This document shows, in pieces, positions 43,943-56,000 of a stretch of DNA of 64,000 nt. Each line of letters begins with the position of its first letter. Position 1 is the stretch's first letter. Both the position numbers and the translations under genes were made by a program. The notes below the pieces were generated by a model that was not told the DNA's origin, did no database searches, and was given only the letters and a program-made list of their open reading frames with translations. The stretch comes from Polytrichum commune (taxonomy: Eukaryota > Streptophyta > Polytrichopsida > Polytrichales > Polytrichaceae). The stretch spans positions 4,220,501-4,284,500 of the forward strand of contig OX485808.1 in assembly GCA_950295325.1 (NCBI GenBank). The letters run 5' to 3'.

Positions 43943-46614
43943 ATGGCGCGTGAAGATGAGGCAAGCACATCTTCTCAAGCTCCTCCTGCGACTCAGCGGA
44001 CGATGGATACATCGCGCGTCAAAGACAAAGAAACCTTCAAGTCCCTACGACCGAAGTACTCCAGGTTCTACCAACAAGAGCTCCCAGCATGGAAACCCTT
44101 GATGACGCCCGGCCACGTGATCGCCATGCTCATGCTCGTGGGCGTCGTCTTCATCCCTATCGGCGCGCTCGCGCTCTTCGCGTCGAAGCAGATCGTCGAG
44201 GTCGTGCAACCGTACGAGTCGGTTTGCGTTTCCGCGTCTGCGGTGCAACAAAACCAGCCACATTTAACGACTGAAGACAAGGTCAAATTCATACAAGACC
44301 CGAGCATGGCCAAGAATTGCACCGTTAACTTCACAATCGCAAAGCGAATGAAGGGTCCGGTCTACATCTACTACGAGCTGAGCAATTTCTACCAAAACCA
44401 TCGCCGGTACGTGAAACCCCCGGAATGGTGGCAAGTCCTTGAAATCAATGTAACTTGGCATCAACACTATTTATGTGGATGCATGGTATCCATAATCAAC
44501 TTCAAAAATGGTATCAAAGAACCTGCCCCATGAGTATCAAAACTGTAAGACTAGTCAAATATTGATATTTGGTGCCAGAGTATGTCAAGATGAGAGAAGA
44601 ATTTTTGTATACTTGAGTTATTTTTTGGGTCAAAACCATATTGATATTATGGCGGTTCTGTCTAGGTAAGAACATCGTATATAAATCCAAATGGTATTGC
44701 AAAAAAAAGTATCATCCAATATCTGTACCCTACTAGTGTCAAAAAGTTTGAAATCCTCATTGTAGAAATTTGAATGGTATCAAAAGAAAAAGGCAATACG
44801 CGACCAACACTGTTGATCTTACCCTCTTAAACATGTGAACACATTTTTAACCAAGATTTTGGGTTAATAGGATTTAATACATCACTTTGTCGATTGTAAG
44901 GTAAGCATACCCAAAACCAACACCGGACCTTAAATCAACATTTGAAAATCTTGTGTAACATATACATGTTGATTGTGAAGATGCACCATTTGAACATCTA
45001 ATATTGGTGTTGGTTTTTAGGTCTCCTATAGCTTAAGCTTTAAGCCCTTATAACTTTTACATACATCGTCCAAACGATACGTTCCTTGGTGCTTTGGGAT
45101 CCTCTTGATCTTGCGATGAATTTTGATACTTCTACTAAAGATAAATATGCTCACATTTATCTTGTCGGTTTTGGTATACTTATCTTAGATTACTTCAAAT
45201 TAGCTTGGAGTTCAATATATAGCTTGGGTTCAATGTTTTCATATTGGTCTTATCAATTTGAAATCCAAATTAATCTTGAACAAATATGGGAATCTGTGGT
45301 GCACACAATTTTTGATGCACACAATCTTACGAAAAGCTTAACGATCTTGTCAATCGATGGATTTTAACATGACCTCACAAAAGAAAATCACATTTGAGAT
45401 TTATTATAACGGATTCTTAAATGTCTCGCCTTTCTTGACTTGATACACCAAGAGTAATGCATGATGATAACTCGGTAGTAGGTAAGAATTATGTTTAAAG
45501 TAAATCTAGACTTATGCATGGATTCTGGACTTCTTGAAATTTGATATGTTCACTTTTATTGGCAGACCCCATGATAAAAACGATAGAAACTAATCTTAGA
45601 TGTGGATTGTATCGCTTGTTGAAGCACATGTTAATTACATGCACATTGTGTTATTTGTAAAAAAAATAAAAATACACATCTAGAGATAACATTCGATCAC
45701 ATTGCTTCTCAAAATATGTATAATTAGGATTTTCATCATTTTTTTTTCTAATTTCTTCTTCCAAATACTTTACTTCACAATGTGCATTTGCCAACAGTGC
45801 AAAAAACACTGTCGAACGCATTATTCATTCTAAACAAGTGTTTTGTCCATATTGACTGAAAATTTCCTAGTTTTAAGTCGATGGTTCGATTTGAAATGAT
45901 TCACTGTAAACAAATCATTCAGGCCTCTTGTCACCCAGGTACGTGAAGAGCCGGAGCGACAGCCAACTTTTAGGGTTATCGGTTAAATCGACCGATCTTT
46001 CTTCCACCTGCGCACCTGAGGACATAACATCGGAAGGGGGAGACATCTTGCCGTGCGGGTTGATCGCATGGAGCTTGTTCAACGATTCGTATAGCTTCGT
46101 CGTGAACAATGTGACGGTTGAGGTGAACAAGACAAACATCGCGTGGAAGTCGGATATGCAGAAGTTTAGTGGGTCGATCCGGCCCTTGAATTTTGCGAAT
46201 AACAATGGTAGTAAGTTTGTCGGGGGCGGGCAATTGGCGGCGACGCAGCCGTTGAACAAGAATGAGGATTTTCTGGTATGGATGCGTGTGGCCGCGATGC
46301 CGCGGTTCCGGAAACTCTGGGGGCGAATCGATCGCGATTTGTTGAAGGGGGAGGTGGTTGTCGTTAACATCCAAAACCTTTACAACACCTATAGCTTTGG
46401 GGGCGAGAAGAAGCTCGTGCTCACGACGATCAACTGGTTGGGTGGGAAAAACAATTTTATTGGTGGCGCTTACTTGGTGGTTGGCTTAGGGTGTGTAGTG
46501 ATCGCGTTCTTGTTCTTCCTCCTGGATGAATTCAAACCTCGAGAGCTTGGCGACCCTGCCTACTTTAGCTGGAACCGAAAAGGTGCGGAGTCTCCTACAC
46601 AATCTCTTGATTGA
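43943..46614 (+). CDS. ALA-interacting subunit (CDC50/LEM3 family), P4-ATPase beta subunit
   Basis: Exons are 43943-44406 and 45939-46614; CG/GTACGT joins CCCAG/G in phase 2, giving a 379-residue protein. ALIS proteins bind P4-type flippases, are needed for their exit from the ER, and take part in phospholipid translocation at the Golgi and plasma membrane. Features: cytosolic N-terminus with a family-typical KYSRFYQQELPAWKP; first membrane helix ~58-82; large lumenal loop with NCTVNFT and NVTVEVNKT glycosylation sites, YYELSNFYQNHRRYVKSR, a PCGLIAWSLFND block and WKSD; a LVWMR-x-AA-P-FRKL-G block; YNTYSFGG and WLGGKN; second helix ~337-358; a KPRELGDPAYFSW tail. The length fits the family (~350). 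The only intron is 1,532 bp and carries repeat R2. Confidence 0.93.
44478..44830. repeat. dispersed repeat R2, copy 2 (ALIS intron)
   Basis: Colinear with 27185-27545, same orientation. It begins about 70 bp after the 5' splice site. Confidence 0.75.
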
Positions 46615-48049
46615 CAGAGTAAAAAAATCTGAAAGAAAAGGAAGAACAAGAAAAGAGTTGAATGAAGTTGAAATTCACAAAGCTCAAGTGTTAACATAAT
46701 TCTTTCCTTTTTTCTTTATCTCGGCATGGTTGGTTTATACATTATTCAGCATTTAAGTTGGGATTATTGAGTTTACATTTTGTACACAAATACTAATTTA
46801 GTGCCATTTCACAAGTAAATAACTACATTGATTATGGTGAATAGTGTGGGTCACACAGAGATGCTAATGTGGGTGCACACTAATTACCAAACTGTATACT
46901 ATATAACATCTCTAGCTGTATCAAAATGATGATAATTTCTCCTTCAAATGTTTTTTGTCTTCACAAACAAACAATGTTACATTTTGTAAATTTCTCATGT
47001 TCTGTCTATAGACACCAAGATCGCCTCTTAACTCAAGCATCTCAACACAATTATCATTCAAAAATAAGATGCCCTTCATGTCGATCTTGATGTGTTCTCT
47101 CTCTATTCTTGAAGTGAAGAAATGAGTTTTATGCACTTTAAATTTGTAATTGAAATTGCTTTCAATTAATACCTTATCCACATGAACTAGAAGTGAATGA
47201 ATGAGAGCATAGTGTATGGTTGAAGATTCAAGTTAACTAGGATTGGACATTTATTTTCATGCGTGATGGTGTATACTATGGACAATATGTATTGTTTTTT
47301 TGGCACCAATGTGTCGGATAGGTACTACATATAAAGCTAATGCAAGCATCCATTTTCATCCTCATATTTCGTTGGTTAACCTCAAAAGGATACAATAGCA
47401 TTTAGACCAAGAGGCTTTCATCTACTTCAAACTCAACAAGATGGAAAGTTCAATATATTCAATTGTCGAGTTGTGGTCCTCAATTCAAAAGGTTGTCACC
47501 AAGAACTAATGCATTTTGGTGACAAGAATATTCAAGAACCTTTATTGCAATATTGATACCTGGAAACTATCAAAACATATCCTGGTGGATTATTGTCAAC
47601 ATTGATCTCCTAAATTGTACAAGCATTTCATCAAAGCGAGGTGCCTACATTTGGTTACAACTTAGCTTTGTAATATACGAATTGTATTCAAATTGCTTAA
47701 CATTTGAAACAAATTCATAGTTTGGGCGTTTCATAACATAGGAGAGCGACATGTTCATCCATGCAGTTATAAGATGATTCTTGGAATGCTTTGAAATTGG
47801 CTTCTGGATTTGAAGGAGGCACTTGTGCATTATAATTGTATGGACGTCAATTGAAACCCATAAATTACCTCTTTTGCTTCAATAGCAGTGTACAAAAAGA
47901 CTCTCAGTAAACTCCATCTACGTAGATACTTAAAAAAATCAATCATCTGCATTTGCAGTTCCTGTGATGGAAACAAATCTGTTGTTTAGGGTTCACTTTC
48001 TATTCATAAGCTTGCGTAGTCAGTGATGTACATGAAGGAAACCGTGATC
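46615..48049. other. intergenic between convergent ALIS and UGT genes
   Basis: Contains the two 3' UTRs. A motif AGTGTGGGTCACACAGAG followed by GTGGGTGCACACTAATTACC (about 46844-46888) resembles arms of the fold-back element at 8127. No gene seen. Confidence 0.45.
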
Positions 48050-51000
48050 CTAATGAGCACTTTTATGCAAAAGATGTACATAAGCCTCAAAATTTCTCCG
48101 CGAAGACCCTCCCACTGCTCCCGCTTCACGAGACTTCATCCTAAGATTTTGCATGTTTTTCCTAACACATTCGCCTTCTGCCTCGTGCATGAGACACCTT
48201 GCCTTCTTCGCGATCTCCTCTTTTGGTACGAAGCGCACTGGCCTCACTTCATCACCTTCAAGTTCCTCCTTTGTGTAGGGGTTTTGAGTTAACTCAATTC
48301 CCACTTTCAGGTTGCCGTCCACCAAGAACCTGCATCCAAATTCAGTCACAATATACATCAGTCTCGACTTGTCTTCATGCCTTTCTTTGAATAATAGCTG
48401 ATGGTTGCATGTTTAACAAAAGCATCTTAAGACATGAATATTGGCAATAATGAATCTAGAAAATAGAAAACTTTCTTTTGAATACCATAGCAGGAGCGTC
48501 ACTCCAAAAGCCCTTCTAAAATTTGGGTGTCAAGATCACAAGGTAGGAGCCCGAATGCCTTGGCCCAAAAAAATTGAGAGGCCCAAAGAACCGCCCATTC
48601 TATGATGTGGAGAACATCCTCATATGTATATCTTACACATTTGTGAAATAGATATGTCTAAAAGATGTGATACGTTTGTCTATAAAATTTGTCACGTACA
48701 AATTCTATAATATGCCAATATTATTCTATATAAGAAGAGGTGCCATAAACTAGGAAGAGAAAAATAACTTCTTAACAAATGCTTAGATTATATGTTTAGG
48801 TATGAGCAAAGACAATAGAAAGGTCACAATGTTACAACTAAAGAAGACCTTCCGGTTGTACAAGCTTTAGGGAATGACCAATAAGTTCACTATGTATTGA
48901 CCCTCGACATGTTATGGTAAGTAGGAGCCTTGCTCAAGATAGAAACAACTAGAAAGTTCAACACGCAATAGATCTCCATGAGGCTAAGGGCTATGAAAGG
49001 GGTAAGGGCCAACCGCCACATTGGGGTGCCATTTGCCTTAACCCCTTAAAAACCTATGGTAATTTTTGTCTACAACCTAGACATCGCTTGGAATTTGCCC
49101 AAAAAGTGTATTTTTTTAGCCAAATTTTTTTGTCACATATGTAGCTATTGGGAACATCTATCACACTCAAAAGCTTGATAACATTGACAATACATCTATG
49201 GTTTACATCTCTATTTTATGAAGTTCTCACATCTCAAGAGGTATTTTGGCAATATGAACACTTCAAGATCATACTATGCTTCCAACTTTCCTCATATCAA
49301 TTGCTATAATTTTTTTTTGCACACCACATATCTTGGAGTGCATTCCATTTTTCTAGTAGGGCATTATGTTCCTTTGGTGGCTATGGAATAGCCATGGAAT
49401 TTTGGCATGGGTCTCTAGTTTGGTAATGCATGAGGGGGGGGGGGGTTGCATTATGAGGAACATGGGCACCTATGCTTGGCTACCGCCACACATGGTGCCC
49501 TCACTCCCCAAGATTATTTGCAAAACTCACCATCTCATATCTTATTGACATTACGTGTCTTCATTGGACACGAGCACAACGAATATAGACCATAACATAC
49601 AACCCTCACAATATTATGGACACTATACTCAAAATCGTGCACGTGTTGCCCTGCTATGGACTGTAACACAAGAATGCATTGTTACAACATGTAGTGGAAC
49701 TCCTCACATACATTATCTAACACATAATGCACTCCGCTCGTGCATTACCTATTGCTTTAAGACATGTCACACGTTTACCTTAATAACGTTACGGGCAATG
49801 AACGGAGGAATCGACCGCTAGTTACAGATGAACCGGTTGAAGTTCAAGACTTGAGGAGAACCACCGATCATTTCAGAGAAATCTGTGGAATATACCTCGA
49901 ATTACTAAAGAAAAACCGAAAGATAACAACATGTAACCGGTTGGACTTGGAAACACTAGGATTTTTGACCGATTATGCCCAAAAATCTCCCCGGACACTG
50001 GTTATGGATGTGTGTGTGAAAGTGCTGAAGAGAAAACACACCTGCGGTTCAGGTGCTGCTCGGCTGTGAGCGGCCAAGCGAGCATGGGGACGCCACTGCA
50101 CACAGCTTCAAGCGTGGAATTCCATCCGCAATGGCTCAAGAATCCGCCGACCGCCGGGTGCTTCAGGATGCGCGTCTGCGGCGCCCAGCCGGAGTAGCAC
50201 ATCCCTCTATCTTTGGTGCGCTCCTGGAACCCTGGTGGCAAAAACTCCGAGATGGAAACCGGGGATCCAGTAGCGGCAGAGATCCCTTGCGCACCCGGAG
50301 GTCGGACGAGCCACAGAAACGAGCAGCCGCTTGCTTCCAATCCCTGCGCGAGCTCCAGCAGCTGTGGAGCTGAGTGAGTCGCGAAACTCCCAAACGAAAT
50401 GTAAAGAACCGAATGAGGAGCCTGCCTTTTGTTAAGCCAGAGGATGCACGTGTCCGTCTCGTCCGATTCTTGTCCTATCGTGTCGTCGTTCACAATAGGT
50501 TCTGGAAGCAGTGGTCCGATTTCGAGGATGGTCCTTGCCTGCAGGCGGAGTAAGAGTTCAGTGCCTATATTCGACTATGGAGCAAGTTCACATTCTTCAC
50601 CATCTAATTGAGTGACAGAAATTTTGCAAGAAAACGTAACAAAGTGTGTCGCTGTAATTGTTAACGAGAGGTTCTCGAATCAGCGATCCAATTTCTAGAA
50701 TATATCTTGAGTCCAGGCGGAGTTAAGGTTCAGTGTCTACATTCGACTATGCAGCAATTTCATAGTCATCTTCAGCGTCTAATTGAGTGACCAAAAGTTC
50801 GCAGGAAAACTTCATACATTTTGGCGCAGAAGGAGAAAGAATGGACATCATTTATTGCCTGCACTGACCTGCATATCTGGAGTCCCGATTACTTCATTGC
50901 GCAAGGTGTCAAGCACCGGTTTCTCAATATCGTAGAAGGTGTTGATTAAAATCACGTCCGCCCTTCGAAACTTCAAATGGTACTCCCGCATCCACTCGTA

Positions 51001-51764
51001 CATGGCTGGCTCTACATACGGCAATGGAAGGTCCAATGCATGAATCGGACGGAGACCAGGTATATCTGATACTATCATCTCGCGAGTCTCCCTGGTGATT
51101 GGAGTCCGACCTTCCTCAAACAGCCGGTTCGACTGCAACGATCATCAGTATGCTACAAATCAGTGCACTAATTAGATTTTTTGAATAATGCCGAGATTTG
51201 GAATTCTGGACCGAATTTCGGCGGCCATTTCTAGCGAAAAAGAAAAGCGAGGTAGTATGTGAATCGTACCTCTAAATCAACCGAGAGAGAAGCAGCTGGA
51301 GAGACATACAACAAGTGCTTCTCAATGCCAAGATTCTCCGCTGCTTCTTGCGCCCACGGCACGAACATGTCGTACAAGATGCACACAGGGGGAGTCGAAG
51401 GCGCCACCCCGCGCAGGCTCCACGAGTGCGGCGAGGCGACATCTGTAACGGCCTCTTGCAACAGACGGATCACGGCCGCCCTGTCCTCGGGAACCTCCCT
51501 CACTCGCCGCTTCCACTCGTCATGCGGGAGCTCCGCCTTGTCATCCCGCAAGCCTAGCAACCGCAGCCTCTCCCCTCCGGCCTGCGCACTCAAATCCTTC
51601 GCCCCGAGCACCTTCTCCAGCTCCCGAACGTGCCTGTCGGAGGTCACCACGGTCGTCACAATCCCTTCTGCTGCCAATCGCCTCGAAAATTGCAGAAACG
51701 GAATAGCGTGCCCCGACGAGGAGCTCGGTACCACCACAACGTGCGGCGCGTGGCTCCAATCCAT
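48050..51764 (-). CDS. family-1 UDP-glycosyltransferase, four exons
   Basis: Exons: 51764-51270, 51132-50869, 50538-50042 and 48329-48050. All introns are GT-AG (137, 330 and 1,712 bp) and phases agree (0, 0, 2), giving 1,536 bp and 511 residues. Plant UGTs move a sugar, usually glucose from UDP-glucose, onto small molecules in the cytosol. The N-terminal acceptor domain has the catalytic His (SSSGHAIPFLQ, H19). The PSPG donor-binding box spans residues 371-414, is exactly 44 residues from W (WAPQ) to Q (AEQ), and contains HCGWNST; a final Q is typical of UDP-glucose users. Other landmarks are LPEPIV before the linker, VLYISFGSFA, and a normal C-terminal helix (GGSSRRNFEAYVHLL). No signal peptide. 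Three introns are more than most angiosperm UGTs have. The acceptor substrate cannot be inferred. Intact and probably functional. Confidence 0.93.
50515..50810. repeat. tandem duplication of the exon 3 5' end and intron 2 acceptor region
   Basis: Unit 1 (50515-50635) covers the first 24 coding bases of UGT exon 3, the acceptor and ~100 bp of intron; unit 2 (50687-50810) is a diverged copy inside intron 2. They share CAGGCGGAGT, TTCAGTGYCTAYATTCGACTATG and TCTAATTGAGTGAC, each followed by GAAAAC-like ends. In unit 2 the acceptor is changed (CTGCAGGC to CTGGAC, minus-strand reading), so it cannot be used. Confidence 0.8.
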
Positions 51765-51772
51765 CGTTCAGT

Positions 51773-51966
51773 GTTCGCCGCAGAATCTCCAACTCTCCGA
51801 AGACAATAACAACTTGTGTTATTAGCCGCAGAAGCTCCTATTCTCCGAAGACACTAATAAATTGTGATGTTCGCCGCAGGAAGTTCCAATTCTCCGCACA
51901 CAATAATAAGTTGTGATGTTCGCCGCAGAAGCTCTTGGAATCCAGAGATACTAATAGCACTAAGTT
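51773..51966. repeat. 48-49-bp tandem array, four units, just upstream of the UGT start
   Basis: GTTCGCCGCAGAA followed by CTCC-ATTCTCCGAAGACA and ATAATAA-TTGTGAT recurs at 51773, 51821, 51869 and 51918. It begins nine bases upstream of the UGT ATG, hence in the 5' UTR or core promoter. Confidence 0.85.
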
Positions 51967-52743
51967 GTTGGAGAATGCAACAACGGAGTCCATGTTGTGA
52001 TGATGAATGTTCCACATAGAGTGTGTTGCCTTTAGTAGCTTAAGGTGAATTTTTGTGGTGGGCAATCCTAGCATGGTCCAGTTATCGGTGCATGCACTGG
52101 CAGCATCCGTGGAAGTGTCCTCGGCTGACGATGATGAGAGTTGCGATGGCTGGCACCAGCATCCGAAGGCTCCACTTAAACTTCGTCGTTTTTGAAATTT
52201 GTAACTTCTTCGACAGGCAATTGTTTTGGGACTCAAGCATGTAATTTGAATATGTGCGTAGGGCTTGCCACGTGTCGAGTAAAGTGGTGTCCCATCCCCT
52301 ACGGACGTTGAGCACCCCCTCGCGAAATTTCCGGGTGTCAGATCCGGGTTGGGGCAGATCATGGAAATTTCTGAACCCGACCGAAAACTGCTGCCCGCCC
52401 CGCCCAACTTCGAAAAAAACATTGGCCTTATATCCTTGAAGGCCGCTTGACTACAAATCTCATATTGAGTGCACTTCATCATCAAGGTCTGAAATCCAAT
52501 ATATATGTGCTCTTCCAATTAGTAAATAAGCAATTGATTGGGATTTCATTCTGGAAGTGAAACCATCAATAAAACGTGTAATTAACTTGGAGGTCAAATT
52601 AATTATAAAATGTACTTACTGGAATTAATTCCAATAAGCCAGTGAGCTGAACTCATGAAATTGGTTGTCTCTATCTCCAAAACATATCTTCCTACATTCT
52701 AACATTTTGAACACTATGGGTCCACTTATTAACTAAACCAACT
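51967..52743. other. UGT upstream region, no gene called
   Basis: A minus-strand frame of 226 codons (51838-52518) runs through the tandem array and has low-complexity, Ser/Cys-rich, unrecognisable content. It is not accepted as a gene. Confidence 0.45.
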
Positions 52744-52952
52744 TACACCGTTTATGGTATTTAGTGCCACTAACTATTCGGAGTTGCACAGTGCTAAAGC
52801 TTTTTGCTAAGAATGGAAGCTTTTTTTTTACCAAGTAAAGTCGTTTATATTAGATTAATGTCCATACAATCTATTAAATCTCTGTTGATGTAAACTGAAA
52901 TCTATAATAAGAGGTTAAAGCAAAATAAGTGACACTAAAATGCCTTTTACAC
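52744..52952. mobile_element. MITE, TACACC family, diverged copy
   Basis: Colinear with 15301-15521: TACACC, TATGGTATTTAGTG, GTGCTAAAGCTTTTTGCTA, TTTACCAAGTAAAGT, AATGTCC and a terminal GTGACACTAAAA block. The right end is approximate. Confidence 0.65.
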
Positions 52953-53077
52953 ATTTTGTTTCCAAGCATTATCCCTCATCATTCCTCCCCTCAGCAAGTG
53001 ACGACAAGAAGGTTGGGTGCAGTGAAACAAATCTGCCGTCAATAGTCATTGAATTGGAAGTTTAGTGATTGCGATTG

Positions 53078-56000
53078 TTACGACAAAACTTCTGGTCCAT
53101 TCAGCAGATTTTGGTTGATACAGATAAGAATGGTGGGTAATCCAACTTCAATCCAACTACGCCCCGATTCCTTGTATACACCTCTCTCTTGCATCGAAGT
53201 GCGCACCGAGGACACCTCCTCCCACTTGCCAGCTGCTGCATAAATGTTGGGTAAGGAGAACATATGCAGAGGCATTCTTGGGGTCCAACTTCAGAAGCTT
53301 TTTGAAGGCAAGTTCACCCAACTCCCACATTATTATAAGTTCTACAAGCACCGAGCAAGGTTCCCCAAGCTACTCCATTTGGGTCGACAGGCATATTACC
53401 GATGAAGAGCTTAGCTTCCTCCAAATGTTCTGCTCGCCCAAGAAGATCCACTATCCAATTACAATGCACCACGGTAGGTTCGATGCCAGATTCTTGCGTC
53501 ATTGTCACAAAGAGTCAATGGGCTTCATTGAGAAGGTCTGTGTGACTACATGCCAACAACACCGCCACAAATGAGAACTCATCAGGATTCGCACCCTCTG
53601 CAATCATTCTTCTGAATACTTCCAGGGCTTCACGTCCACATCCCTGCTGTGCGAGCCCACTTATAATAACAGTCCATGTGATTGCATCACGTCCCGTTAT
53701 TCATTCAAAAGCGAGTCGGGCAACTTCTATACTGCCAAACTTTCCATACATGCGAATGAGCGCATTGCCTACACGCAAATCTGACTCGAGTCCGCTTCAA
53801 GGGCATTGCTGTAAACTTCACCCACTCGCAAACCCTCTGCACTCACAGCTGGATTCAGGATGTTGGAGTAAGAGATTGCATCTGTCTTGAAGCAAGCCTT
53901 CCTATTTCATTAGGCAAAAGTGTTCATATGCTTCAAGACCTCTTCCATGTTGTGTAAGTCCACCGATCATTGTGCTCCACGTGATTACATTGCATTCCTT
54001 CATCCTGACAAAAACTACCCGGGCATCATAATACTGCCACTCTTGGCACACATGTGAACAAGTGCACTGCCCACAAGCAAACTTGATTCAAGTCCTGTTT
54101 TAAGGGCATGGCTGTGAACCTCCTTCACCAAATCCAAAGCCCCTGCACTTGCAGATGCATTCAGGATACTTAGAAATTAAAGCCACTGCATCTGGTTTGA
54201 AACCTTCCTGTTTCATACGACGAAAGAGTTCAAATGCTTCATGACCTCTCCCTTGTTGTGCAAGTCCACGAATCATCACATTCCATGTGATTGCGTTGCA
54301 TTCCTGCACTCTGTCAAAAACTAGTTGGGCATCATCAATACTTGTTGAAATTACGATGACATGGACGCTTATGATGTGGAAAATACTACTTGAGTAGTCA
54401 GGTGCAAAATCAAATTAGTTAATAAGCTGATGATTTGTTACAGCCCACACTTGGACTGAACCGATTAGGATCCCTTCTTAACCAGTTGCATGAAGCTTTA
54501 ATGTTTCACTCTTGTACTGCCAATGTTTAAGCAATAAACATGTTACTCTTGTAGTGAAGCACTATGTATGCATGATCATCTGAGTCCATTGATTCTTTTC
54601 AACATTTCCCACAGGTTATGAGCCCACGCTATGCTGGCGCCTGTGCATGACAGACTGTAGTAATAGAAACTGCCTGAGCAAGAAATAGTTGGAACTTCGT
54701 TCTTGTTAAATAATATAGAAAGAAACTACCCCAGTGCTCATATAGTCCTTTTCTTTCCTCCACCTACTCCTTTTCTATCTCCTTCCACTGTAAGAAAGAG
54801 ATTCGTTTGAAAAGTTTTCTTTAATAAAAAGGGGGCTCAGATTCTTCTTGTTTTTTCTACCACACTTTCTTGTCTTCTTCGATGGAGGAAGAGTCCCCTG
54901 AGATCTCCACAGATGAGACCTGCTGCAGTCCACGAAGAGGACGTCCTCGATGGATCCACCCGCAGTCGGACCCCGCCTCCCATCACACATTCTAACAGGC
55001 AAGATCTCGTGAGCCTCACTAGCATTGAGAAACTTACAGGAGAGAATTTTCCAGTTTGGAAATTCCAGATGTGTATCCTACTTTGCGCTAGAAAATTACT
55101 AGGTATCATGGATGGCACAATCCCGAGAGAGTCCTTTACCAACGAGGAAGACTGGCTTGATAAGGATGCAGCATCTCAGGCCTTGCTCATCTCCCACAAT
55201 ACTGCCACTCTTTGGATACATGTGAACAAGCGCACTGCCCACTCGTAAATCTGACTCAAGTTCTGCTTTCAGGGCATGGCTAGAACCTCCCTCACCCACT
55301 CCATTGCCCCTACACTTGGACATGGATTCAAAATATTGATACAAGTGATGGTACTTGGTACACAACCCTCCCTTTGCATTTGAAGAAAGAGTTCATACCC
55401 TTCACGACCATGTCCGTGTTGTGCAAGTCCACCGATCATCACACTCCATGTGATCACGTTGCTTTCCTGCATTCTGTCAAAAAGAAGTTGGGCATCGGCA
55501 ACACTGCCACTCTTTGCATACAGGTGAACAAAAGCACTGCCAACACGCAAATCTGACTCCAGTCCCACTTTCAAGGCATGGTTGTGAATCCCCTTCACCC
55601 CACTCCAAAGCCCCTGAGCGATGGGGGAAGCCCTCTTAGAGAGTATGCTTAAATTGGTAGTAGTATCTGGTACACAACCCTCTCTTTGCATTTGGAGAAA
55701 GAGTTCATATGCTTCACGTCCACATGCGTGTCGTGCGAGTCCACCAATCATCGCGTTCCATGAGATTTTATTGCGCTCCTCCTTTCTGTCAAAAACTCAT
55801 CGGGCATCCTCAATGCTGCCACTCTTTGCGTACATGTGAATGAGCTCATTGCCTAAACATATGTCTGACTCCAGTCCTGTTTTTAGGACAGGACCATGAA
55901 CATCCTGCACCCACTTCAAAGCCCATCCACTTGCACATGCATTCAGGATACTCACATAAGTGATAGCGTCTGGTTTGAAGCCTTCCTGTTTCATTTGAAG

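Noticed and set aside
51838-52518. 226-codon minus-strand frame upstream of the UGT
   Set aside because: It runs through the 48-bp tandem array, has no recognisable motif and an unnatural Ser/Cys-rich composition. It is open by chance and repeat periodicity.
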